Shown here piece after piece: positions 1-7,307 of a DNA stretch of 64,000 bases (positions are counted from its first letter, which is position 1; every line of letters starts with the position of its first letter). The translations under genes were made by a program, and so were the position numbers. The notes under the pieces were generated by a model that was not told where the DNA came from, did no database searches, and was given only the letters and a program-made list of their open reading frames with translations. The DNA is from Paenibacillus kobensis NBRC 15729 (GTDB lineage Bacteria > Bacillota > Bacilli > Paenibacillales > Paenibacillaceae). The DNA lies in assembly GCF_004000825.1 (NCBI RefSeq), contig NZ_BILZ01000032.1:1-64000 (forward strand). The letters run 5' to 3'.

Positions 1-16
1 GAGGCTGCCAGAGGAG

Positions 17-42
17 GATAGAGCAGAAAAATCTGCTCTATC
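17..42. other. Perfect hairpin near the window edge
   Basis: GATAGAGCAG pairs with CTGCTCTATC across a 6-nt A-rich loop. No U-run follows on either side, so it is not a convincing terminator. The gene it belongs to lies outside the window. Confidence 0.4.
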
Positions 43-115
43 TGCACTTGGCCGAGGATTGGCAAGTTTCTCGACAGACTGAAGGTGATTGCAATGATGC
101 GGTCATTCCTATGAA

Positions 116-138
116 TTGAAACAATATTTTCGTTTCAA
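116..138. promoter_or_regulatory. Candidate operator (TTGAAAC inverted repeat) upstream of the regulator
   Basis: TTGAAAC and GTTTCAA form a 7-bp inverted repeat separated by 9 AT-rich bases, about 80 bp before the winged-helix regulator. The same GAAACAA half-site recurs in inverted form at 1280-1326 before the sugar-binding protein gene, which suggests one regulator binds both. That link is inference. Confidence 0.5.
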
Positions 139-215
139 TACAATTATATTGATTCATAAAGGGATGTGTTATAAAATGAATGTAATGATAGCAATTTAGA
201 AAGCGGGTGCGAGCG

Positions 216-1145
216 ATGTTGGAGCTTAGCTTCAACGATCCGGATAAGCTGGTTGCCGTGGCCCACGCGTTATCGACGCGGGCGCGCGCAGACATGCTGC
301 GGTTACTGAGCACGAGAAAGATGAACGTCGTGGAAATCGCGGAACAGCTTGGTCTTCCGGTATCTACGGTAGCGAATAACGTTAAGATCCTTGAGGCGGC
401 CGGACTGATCAATACAGAGCTGCTGCCGGCGACGCGGGGCGCGATGAAGGTGTGCAGCCGCAATTACGATGATATCCACTTTGACTTTAATGTGCTCAAG
501 TCGCTGCCGAAGGGCGAGGGAGCCTTGTATCAAATTGAGCTGCCGATCGGCCATTACAGCGACTGCGAGGTGTATCCGACCTGCGGACTGGCTGGACCAG
601 ACGGCTTCCTGTGCAAAGAGGACGAACCGGCGCTGTTCTACCATCCGAGGCATATCGACGCTCAGCTTATCTGGTTCCGCAAAGGCTACGTGGAGTACTT
701 GTTCCCGCTCGAAATACCGTCGGGCGCCCGCGTCGAATCGATGGAGCTGTCGATGGAGATTTGTTCGGAGGCGCCGAACTACGATAATAACTGGCCGTCT
801 GACATCACGCTGTGGGTGAACGGCCGGGAAGTCGGCTGCTGGACGAGCCCTGGCGATTTCGGAGACCGGCGCGGCAAGCTTAATCCGGCTTGGTGGTCGG
901 ATACGGCGACGCAATACGGATTGCTGAAGACGTGGCGGATCACGAAGGAGAAGACGATGCTGGACATGGTACCGGTGTCGGATGTGACCATCAACGATTT
1001 AAATATTAAGCAGCGTCCAAGCGTACGCATTCGAATCGGCGTGAAAGAAGATGCCGTGAACAAGGGCGGCGTCAATCTGTTCGGGAAGCATTTCGGCGAT
1101 CACGAACAGGAGATTCGGATGAAGGTTCATTACGTCATGGATTAA
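216..1145 (+). CDS. Winged-helix (ArsR-like) transcriptional regulator
   Basis: A 309-residue cytoplasmic protein. Residues about 12-68 form an ArsR/MarR-like winged helix, with a recognition region reading EIAEQLGLPVSTVANNVKIL. The remaining roughly 240 residues are a beta-rich domain with no family I can name; it has several cysteines (for example around DCEVYPTCG) and may sense a ligand. A GTG at 207 is in frame, but ATG 216 has the better-placed GGGTG ribosome site. It is the first gene of the glycan-use locus and is separated from the importer by a terminator and a promoter, so it is probably the local regulator. The DNA targets proposed here (116-138, 1280-1326) are inferred. Confidence 0.85.
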   Translation: MLELSFNDPDKLVAVAHALSTRARADMLRLLSTRKMNVVEIAEQLGLPVSTVANNVKILEAAGLINTELLPATRGAMKVCSRNYDDIHFDFNVLKSLPKGEGALYQIELPIGHYSDCEVYPTCGLAGPDGFLCKEDEPALFYHPRHIDAQLIWFRKGYVEYLFPLEIPSGARVESMELSMEICSEAPNYDNNWPSDITLWVNGREVGCWTSPGDFGDRRGKLNPAWWSDTATQYGLLKTWRITKEKTMLDMVPVSDVTINDLNIKQRPSVRIRIGVKEDAVNKGGVNLFGKHFGDHEQEIRMKVHYVMD

Positions 1146-1164
1146 TCGCATTTTAGGCGACAGG

Positions 1165-1212
1165 AAAAGACCTTTAATTACACGATTCGTGTAGTTAAAG
1201 GTCTTTATTATG
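1165..1212 (+). terminator. Rho-independent-type terminator after the regulator gene
   Basis: A long, nearly perfect hairpin: AAAGACCTTTAATTACACG pairs with the complementary arm ending GTTAAAGGTCTTT around a 4-nt loop, 20 bp after the stop codon. The trailing T-run is short and interrupted. Confidence 0.75.
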
Positions 1213-1243
1213 TTTTGTGTTACAAGAAAATGAAATGAAACCG

Positions 1244-1272
1244 TTGACAAATGGTTTTATTGGCACTAATAT
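1244..1272 (+). promoter_or_regulatory. Sigma-A-type promoter of the sugar importer operon
   Basis: Consensus -35 TTGACA (1244-1249) and -10 TAATAT (1267-1272) with a 17-nt spacer. The start point would fall near 1279, at the edge of the inverted GAAACAA half-sites, which fits a repressor blocking initiation. Confidence 0.8.
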
Positions 1273-1279
1273 GAGTTTA

Positions 1280-1326
1280 TAGAAACAAGATATATGTAAT
1301 AAATCAATAAACGTATTTTGTTTCTA
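1280..1326. promoter_or_regulatory. Candidate operator: inverted TAGAAACAA half-sites over the start point
   Basis: TAGAAACAA and TTGTTTCTA are exact inverted copies about 28 nt apart, just downstream of the -10 box at 1267. The half-site matches the GAAACAA in the inverted repeat at 116-138. The regulator at 216 is the natural candidate to bind them (inference). Confidence 0.55.
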
Positions 1327-1358
1327 AATAAGGTGGGTTTTAGGAAAGGGAGGCACAC

Positions 1359-2714
1359 ATGAAAAAGAGATATTCTTTAGTACTGGCCGGACTGCTCTCG
1401 ACTTCCTTGTTGCTGAGCGCTTGCGGAGGCAACAGCAACAGTAACAACAATGAAGGGAACACGGCATCATCCTCTGACACGGAATCAACTGCTCCGGCGG
1501 CAACCGAAAGTAAAGACACGGGTTCCAGCGGTAAGGCAGTCACCCTGCAATTCTGGACGCTGTTCGACGGTGGCGACGGCGCGAACATGCAGACGCTGAT
1601 TGATGAATTCAACAAATCCCATCCGGACATCGTGGTGAAGAATACGAAGCTGGTGTGGGCGGAGTACTATACGAAGCTGATTACGGCGGTCGGCAACGGC
1701 AACGGTCCGGACGTCGGCATCTCCCACACGTCCCGTCTGCCGGATCTGATTGATCAAGGCGTTGTGACGACGGTGGACGATGCGGCAACGGACGCTGGCG
1801 TCGACTGGGCTTCCTACAACCAGAACCTGCTGAATGCGACGGTCGTGGACGGCAAACATTACGCAGCTCCGATCGACACGCATCCGTTCATTATGTTCTA
1901 CAACAAGGCGCTGCTGAAAGACGCCGGTCTGCTCGGCGATGACGGCAAGCCGGTGCTGGAGCAATCCGCAGACGGCTTCGTGAACTTCCTGACGACGCTC
2001 AAAGAGAAGCTGCCGGCGAAGGTTACGCCATTCGCGTTGTCCAATTCCAACGACGACCCTTACCGTCTCTGGTGGGCGCTGTACTCCCAGCTCGGCGGCA
2101 ACGACATCGTGTCCGACGATCTCAAATCGGCGGCAGTCGACCAAGAGAAAGGCGCGAAAGCGGCTGACTACATCCAGAAGCTGTACACGGGCGGCTTCAT
2201 CAAGAAGAACGATCCGGACTTCTATAAAAACTTCCAAAGCGGCACAGCAGCGATCATGATGACTGGCGTATGGGCGACAGGCACGTGGGAATCGACGAAA
2301 GGTCTCGACTTCGGCGCGATGCCGATTCCGAAAATTTACGACCAAGAAGCGACGTGGGGCGACTCGCATACGATCATCCTGCCGACGACGAAGGACAATG
2401 ATCCGGCGAAGCGCAAAGCGGCTATGATCTTCGCCGACTGGGTTGCTTCCAACGGACAGATCTGGGCGAAGGCGGGCCATATTCCTTCGAAGCCATCCGT
2501 TCTTGAGAAGCAAGAGTTCAAAGATATGCCGAACCGCAGCGACTACGCGAGCGTAGCGAGCACGGTTAAATTCAACAAGCCGTCCACGAAGAACTGGCAA
2601 ATTCGCGACAACGCGTCGTTCAAGTTCCTGAATGAAGTGTGGGCGAACAAAATGACGCCGGCGGATGCGATGACGAAGCTGCAAGACGGCGTGCAAAAGG
2701 TTCTGAACGATTAG
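1359..2714 (+). CDS. Sugar ABC transporter substrate-binding lipoprotein
   Basis: A 451-residue extracytoplasmic solute-binding protein of the family that serves CUT1 oligosaccharide importers. It has a lipoprotein signal (basic start, hydrophobic stretch, lipobox LLSAC with Cys22), then a Ser/Asn/Thr-rich linker to about residue 60. Typical family strings follow (TLQFWTLFDGGDG, YYTKLITAVGNGNGPDVG, MMTGVWATGTW). An AGGAAAGGGAGG ribosome site precedes the ATG. The two permease genes follow on the same strand and no ATPase gene is present, so the importer probably uses a shared MsmX-type ATPase encoded elsewhere. The nearby GH2 and GH43 enzymes point to an oligosaccharide ligand, but its identity cannot be read from the sequence. 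Confidence 0.93.
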   Translation: MKKRYSLVLAGLLSTSLLLSACGGNSNSNNNEGNTASSSDTESTAPAATESKDTGSSGKAVTLQFWTLFDGGDGANMQTLIDEFNKSHPDIVVKNTKLVWAEYYTKLITAVGNGNGPDVGISHTSRLPDLIDQGVVTTVDDAATDAGVDWASYNQNLLNATVVDGKHYAAPIDTHPFIMFYNKALLKDAGLLGDDGKPVLEQSADGFVNFLTTLKEKLPAKVTPFALSNSNDDPYRLWWALYSQLGGNDIVSDDLKSAAVDQEKGAKAADYIQKLYTGGFIKKNDPDFYKNFQSGTAAIMMTGVWATGTWESTKGLDFGAMPIPKIYDQEATWGDSHTIILPTTKDNDPAKRKAAMIFADWVASNGQIWAKAGHIPSKPSVLEKQEFKDMPNRSDYASVASTVKFNKPSTKNWQIRDNASFKFLNEVWANKMTPADAMTKLQDGVQKVLND

Positions 2715-2735
2715 GCATACGAATAGAGACGCTTC

Positions 2736-2771
2736 GACAAGCTTGCGGTTCGAGAGAGCCGCGGGCTTGTC
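2736..2771 (+). other. Intercistronic hairpin after the binding-protein gene
   Basis: GACAAGCTTGCGG pairs with a CCGCGGGCTTGTC arm between the binding-protein and permease genes, with no U-run. Such hairpins commonly stabilise the upstream mRNA or attenuate read-through, so that the binding protein is made in excess. That role is inferred here. Confidence 0.6.
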
Positions 2772-2795
2772 GGCGACAGGGAAGAGGCGACGCAT

Positions 2796-3686
2796 ATGAA
2801 GATGAACAAAATGAGAGCGGACGTGCAAGCGCTCCTGTTCTTATTGCCGTTCCTGATCGTGTATTTGCTGTTTACCATCTGGCCGATGATCAAAGGCGTT
2901 CAGATGACGTTCTACAAATGGACACTGATTAAAAAAATGGATTACGTCGGCTGGAGCAACTACTCCAAGATGCTCCGCGACCAAGAGATGTGGGACGCCC
3001 TATGGCACTCCACCATCTTCGTTATTCTGACCACGCCGACAATGATCGTGCTTGCGATCGTGCTGGCGTTGATTGCGAACCGCAAATCGCGGATGCAGAA
3101 GTTTTACCGCAGCATCTTCTTCTTGCCCAGCGTATTGTCCGTTGCGGTCGCTTCGTTCTTGGGACTGTTCGTGTTCCAGCCGTACACGGGTCTAGTCAAT
3201 TCCGTTCTTCACCTGATCGGCATCTTGAACGAGCACCGGGAAATATATTGGCTGACAGAGACGAACTTGGCTTGGATCGCTGTTTCCTTAATTACGTTGT
3301 GGTGGACGGTCGGCTTTAACTTCATTCTGTACTTATCCGCTATGCAAGATATTCCAGACGAAATCTACGAGGCCGCCCGGTTGGACGGTGCGAACGATAG
3401 ACAGACGTTCTGGAGCATTACGCTGCCTTACCTCAGCCCGATCACGAAGACGATCGCGATGCTCCAGATCATCGCTTCCTTTAAAGTGTTTCTGCAGATT
3501 CAGATTATTACCGGCGGAGGCCCGCTCGATCAGACTCGTCCGATCATCCAGCTTATCTACCAAACGGGCTTTAAGAAGAACGATCTGGGCTACGCGGCGA
3601 CGATGTCGTATATGCTGTTCGCCATCCTGCTGATCCTGTCGATCATCCAGTATGCCATCAACAACCGGAAAGGGGCGAATACGTAA
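2796..3686 (+). CDS. Sugar ABC transporter permease (first subunit)
   Basis: A 296-residue inner-membrane permease of the CUT1 family (MalF/UgpA/MsmF-like) with about six transmembrane helices. The cytoplasmic EAA loop, which docks the ATPase, reads EAARLDGANDRQTFWSI around residues 195-211 and is followed by LPYLSP. The first helix is near residues 10-30 (LLFLLPFLIVYLLFTIWP). An AGGGAAGAGG site precedes the ATG. The stop codon overlaps the start of the next permease (TAATGA), so the two are translationally coupled. Together with the lipoprotein at 1359 they form the importer. Confidence 0.93.
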   Translation: MKMNKMRADVQALLFLLPFLIVYLLFTIWPMIKGVQMTFYKWTLIKKMDYVGWSNYSKMLRDQEMWDALWHSTIFVILTTPTMIVLAIVLALIANRKSRMQKFYRSIFFLPSVLSVAVASFLGLFVFQPYTGLVNSVLHLIGILNEHREIYWLTETNLAWIAVSLITLWWTVGFNFILYLSAMQDIPDEIYEAARLDGANDRQTFWSITLPYLSPITKTIAMLQIIASFKVFLQIQIITGGGPLDQTRPIIQLIYQTGFKKNDLGYAATMSYMLFAILLILSIIQYAINNRKGANT

Positions 3687-4492
3687 TGAAATGGCTCTAT
3701 CGCGCAATATCTCTCCTTGCCGCAATCGTTTTCTTGGCACCGGTCATCTGGATGCTTGTCGTCTCAATCAAGAAGGAAGGCATGAAAATCATCACCGTCG
3801 TCGACTGGTTCACGCCGCCGTATTCCTTCGCGGTGTACGACGAAATCTTGAACGGCACGAAGCTCACGAACTGGATGCTGAACAGCGTGCTGGTCGCCGT
3901 CGCGGTCACCTTGTTGACGGTCATCATTGCGGCTATGGCGGGCTTTGCCTTGTCCAAGGTGCCATTCCGGTACCGCGCCTTCATGTTCTTCTTCGTCCTG
4001 GCCGGCTTGCTCATTCCCGGCGAAGCGACGATCATCCCGCTCTATCAGGTGGCTAAGGACATGGATTTGCTTAATTCCTACGAAGGGCTCGTCATTCCGA
4101 TGCTGGCCTCGCCGGTTGCAGTCATCGTGCTCAAAAGCTTCTTCGACGGGGTTCCGAACGACTTGCTGGAGAGCGTGCAGATCGACGGCGGCGGCGTATG
4201 GCGCATTTTCGCCCACATCATGCTGCCTCTCATCCGTCCGGCGCTCGCATCGATGGCGATTCTGACGTTCATCGGCTCGTGGAACAACTTCCTGTGGCCG
4301 TTCCTGTCCATTACCGACGATAATCTGTTCACGCTGCCGATGGGTATTCCGACGCTGATGAGCCAGTATTCCGAGGACTATGTGAAGCCGATGGTCGTCA
4401 ATACGATCGCATCCTTGCCGATCATGCTGCTGTTCATTATCTTCGAGCGGCAAATTGTGAAAGGCGTCAGCCTGTCGGGTATCAAAGGATGA
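3686..4492 (+). CDS. Sugar ABC transporter permease (second subunit)
   Basis: A 268-residue permease of the MalG/MsmG class that pairs with the preceding subunit. The EAA-type loop reads ESVQIDGGGVWRIF around residues 163-176 and is followed by LPLIRPALAS. The protein is compact, and its C-terminus (ERQIVKGVSLSGIKG) is the usual one for the class. It overlaps its neighbours on both sides (start in TAATG, and its end overlaps the next ATG), indicating tight operon structure. Confidence 0.93.
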   Translation: MKWLYRAISLLAAIVFLAPVIWMLVVSIKKEGMKIITVVDWFTPPYSFAVYDEILNGTKLTNWMLNSVLVAVAVTLLTVIIAAMAGFALSKVPFRYRAFMFFFVLAGLLIPGEATIIPLYQVAKDMDLLNSYEGLVIPMLASPVAVIVLKSFFDGVPNDLLESVQIDGGGVWRIFAHIMLPLIRPALASMAILTFIGSWNNFLWPFLSITDDNLFTLPMGIPTLMSQYSEDYVKPMVVNTIASLPIMLLFIIFERQIVKGVSLSGIKG

Positions 4493-5505
4493 CAGAAGCG
4501 GCGAACGCGCCCCGCAAGCGGGAGAGAGCCATCGATCTCTTCAAAGGTTTGCTTGTGCTCGGCATGGTATATTGCCATACGCTTCAATTTTTTAGCGACC
4601 AGCAGGTGTATCCGAATGGGCAGTATTGGATCGAAGTCATTAACCTGATTACGTTCTCCGGCTTCGTGTTCAGCTTCGGGTACGTCTCGCAGCTGGCCTA
4701 TTATTCGAAAACATTCCGCAAAGCGGCTCCCCGCATGCTGATGACGGCACTCAAGACGCTTGCTGCGTTCTACGTATCGGGGACGGCTTACCGGCTGTTC
4801 ATTGACGGCAGGGTGCTTAACTGGGATAACATCCGGCCGATTCTGCTGCTGAATGACATGCCGGGCTGGTCGGAGTTTCTGGCTTCATTCACGTATTTGA
4901 TGGTGCTGGGTTTGGTATTGTTCGTGCCGCTGAAGCGGCTTGCGGAAATTAAGTGGTTCGCCTTCGCTATAGCAGGCGCGCTGCTGCTGACAACGTTCGT
5001 ACCGTACGGGGACGTTCACGGGATGAAGTGGGGGCCTCTCCTCGGGACGCGCGACTTCGCTTCGTTTCCGGTGCTGCAATATTTCCCTTACTATTTGCTC
5101 GGCATATTGTTCGCCCGTTACCGCATCGTCTGGGATTGGCGCGTGCTCGCATGCGCGGCTGCCGCTTCCGCAGCTTTCCTGTGGAAATGGCTGTCGGCCG
5201 AAGGCCAGACGCTGCCGGAGCGGTTCCCGCCGTCGATCTGGTGGATCGCCGGTCCGGCGCTGCTGCTCTACGGCTATTACTTGCTGAGCCGGTGCATGGA
5301 GCGGTATCCGGCGCCGTTCGTTCCGCTCGAAGCGATGGGACGGAACGTGCTTTGGTACTTGGTGATGAGCAATGTGCTCATTTTTACACTGAAGGGCAAT
5401 CAACAGAACAATGTGTTGTTAAGTGCATGGGACGGCTTCCTGATGGCGGTCGTACTGCTCGCCGTCGTGTCGTTCAGTATATGGATCATTACGAAAAAGA
5501 GATAG
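4489..5505 (+). CDS. Multi-pass membrane acyltransferase-like protein
   Basis: A 338-residue integral membrane protein with about ten hydrophobic segments. Near the N-terminus, ERAIDLFKGLLVLGMVYCHT resembles the R-x-D-x-x-K/R-G-x-x-x-x-x-M-x-x-x-H entry motif of acyltransferase-3 and heparan-alpha-glucosaminide-acetyltransferase-like families. The start overlaps the permease stop (ATGACAG), so it belongs to the importer/hydrolase operon. A plausible role is adding or handling acyl groups on the imported glycan, but this is inferred. The family assignment rests on topology and the first motif only. Confidence 0.72.
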   Translation: MTEAANAPRKRERAIDLFKGLLVLGMVYCHTLQFFSDQQVYPNGQYWIEVINLITFSGFVFSFGYVSQLAYYSKTFRKAAPRMLMTALKTLAAFYVSGTAYRLFIDGRVLNWDNIRPILLLNDMPGWSEFLASFTYLMVLGLVLFVPLKRLAEIKWFAFAIAGALLLTTFVPYGDVHGMKWGPLLGTRDFASFPVLQYFPYYLLGILFARYRIVWDWRVLACAAAASAAFLWKWLSAEGQTLPERFPPSIWWIAGPALLLYGYYLLSRCMERYPAPFVPLEAMGRNVLWYLVMSNVLIFTLKGNQQNNVLLSAWDGFLMAVVLLAVVSFSIWIITKKR

Positions 5506-5530
5506 AGAACATAAGGAGATGTGGAGCATC

Positions 5531-7282
5531 ATGTCAATGCAGCCTAGAGCAGAGTATCCTCGCCCGCAATTCGTGCGCGACCGTTGGTTGAACTTGAACG
5601 GGGAATGGGAGTTCGAATTCGACGATAATAACGCAGGCGAACGGGAAGACTGGCAGAGCGGCGCGCAGGCGTTCTCTCGAACGATCATCGTCCCGTACTG
5701 CTACCAGAGCGAGCTGAGCGGCATCGGAGAGACGGCGTTTCACGATATCGTCTGGTACAAGCGCTCGTTCCGGATTCCGGTTGAGTACGGGAACAGCCGT
5801 ATTCTTCTACACTTCGGGGCCGTAGATTACGAGGCGCGCGTCTGGGTGAACGGGAAGCTTGTCGCTTCGCATGAAGGCGGGCATACGCCGTTCCAGGCGG
5901 ACATTACCGATGCGCTGTCGGATGAAGATAACTTGCTTGTCGTCCGGGCGGTCGACTACAGCAAGGACGTGACGCTGCCCCGCGGCAAGCAATTCTGGGA
6001 AGAGAAATCTGCCGGCATCTTCTATACGAGGACGACGGGCATCTGGCAGACCGTGTGGCTGGAGCCGGTCAGCGAGACGCATCTGGGGCGCTGCCGCGTG
6101 ACGCCGGACATCGACAATAACGAAGTGAAGCTGCAGGCGTTCGTGGAAGCCGCATCGGGACGCGATGTCTCGCTTCGCGCAACGGTGACGTTCCAGGGAG
6201 CGCTGGTGTCCGAGGATACGTTCCGGATGACGCGGGCTTCGGAGACGCGTACGATTACGATCCACGACTTCAACGATCATGGACTGGGCCGTTGGTGGAG
6301 CCCGGAGAAACCGAACTTGTACGACCTCCGATTGACGCTGCTCGTCGACGGGCAGGAAACGGATACGGTGCAAGCCTATTTCGGCATGCGCAAAATATCG
6401 GTCGAAGACGGCGTCGTGCTGCTGAATAACCGTCCGTACGAGATGCGGATGGTTCTCGATCAAGGGTATTTCCCGACGGGACTCTTGACCGCGCCGACGG
6501 ATGAAGATTTGAAGCGGGACATCGAGCTGACGAAGGAAATGGGCTTCAACGGCGCCCGCAAGCATCAGAAGATCGAAGATCCGCGCTACTTGTATTGGGC
6601 GGACCGTCTCGGCTTGCTCGTCTGGGGAGAGATGGCGAACGCCTATCATTTCTCGGAATCGTACGTCGGCCGCGTAACGCGCGAATGGCTGGAAGCGGTG
6701 GAGCGGGATTACAACCATCCTTGTATCGTCGTTTGGGTCCCGATCAATGAGAGCTGGGGCGTGACGAACATTCTCGTGGACAGCCAGCAGCAGCAGCATG
6801 CGCTCGCGATGTACCATATGACGAAGTCGCTCGATCCGACGCGGCCGGTCATCTCGAACGACGGCTGGGAGCTCGTGAAGACCGATCTTGTAACCATCCA
6901 CGATTACGAATGGCGCAAGGATGTGCTGGAAGACCGTTATTCCACGGTCGACAAAGCGCTCAGCGCTCGTCCGGGCAACCGTTGGATACTTGTACCGGGG
7001 TTCCCATATGAGGGACAGCCTATTCTAATGACGGAATTCGGGGGCATCGCTTTTCAGAAAAGCGGCTGGGAAGGCTGGGGCTATTCCGGCGCCTCGGACG
7101 ACGAAGATTTCGAACAACGGCTTCGGGACGTCATCGGTCCGATTGCCAAGGCTCCGCTTCTGCAAGGATATTGTTATACGCAGTTAACAGATGTCGAACA
7201 GGAAATCAATGGCCTGCTCACTTACGACCGGAAGCCGAAAATTCCGCTGGAACGCATTCGGGCGATCGTGAACGGCCGGTAA
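5531..7282 (+). CDS. Glycoside hydrolase family 2 enzyme (beta-galactosidase/glucuronidase-like)
   Basis: A 583-residue cytoplasmic enzyme without signal peptide. Layout is the GH2 one: sugar-binding jelly roll (about 10-180), immunoglobulin-like sandwich (about 180-285) and TIM barrel. The acid/base is Glu407 in PINESWG and the predicted nucleophile is Glu502 in TEFGG. ATG 5519 is in frame but directly abuts the AAGGAG site; ATG 5531, 12 nt beyond it, is preferred. The protein is much shorter than LacZ (over 1000 residues), nearer UidA and small GH2 enzymes. It probably acts on products of the importer. A paralogue lies at 9833; specificity cannot be told. Confidence 0.92.
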   Translation: MSMQPRAEYPRPQFVRDRWLNLNGEWEFEFDDNNAGEREDWQSGAQAFSRTIIVPYCYQSELSGIGETAFHDIVWYKRSFRIPVEYGNSRILLHFGAVDYEARVWVNGKLVASHEGGHTPFQADITDALSDEDNLLVVRAVDYSKDVTLPRGKQFWEEKSAGIFYTRTTGIWQTVWLEPVSETHLGRCRVTPDIDNNEVKLQAFVEAASGRDVSLRATVTFQGALVSEDTFRMTRASETRTITIHDFNDHGLGRWWSPEKPNLYDLRLTLLVDGQETDTVQAYFGMRKISVEDGVVLLNNRPYEMRMVLDQGYFPTGLLTAPTDEDLKRDIELTKEMGFNGARKHQKIEDPRYLYWADRLGLLVWGEMANAYHFSESYVGRVTREWLEAVERDYNHPCIVVWVPINESWGVTNILVDSQQQQHALAMYHMTKSLDPTRPVISNDGWELVKTDLVTIHDYEWRKDVLEDRYSTVDKALSARPGNRWILVPGFPYEGQPILMTEFGGIAFQKSGWEGWGYSGASDDEDFEQRLRDVIGPIAKAPLLQGYCYTQLTDVEQEINGLLTYDRKPKIPLERIRAIVNGR

Positions 7283-7307
7283 CGCGAACCGCGGGAGGAG
7301 GAAGGCG

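Noticed and set aside
17-42. Terminator at the window start
   Set aside because: The stem is perfect but there is no U-run, and the upstream gene is not visible.
1485-2828. 447-residue minus-strand ORF opposite the binding-protein gene
   Set aside because: It is a shadow of codon bias in the real gene: arginine-rich, no ribosome site, no domain.
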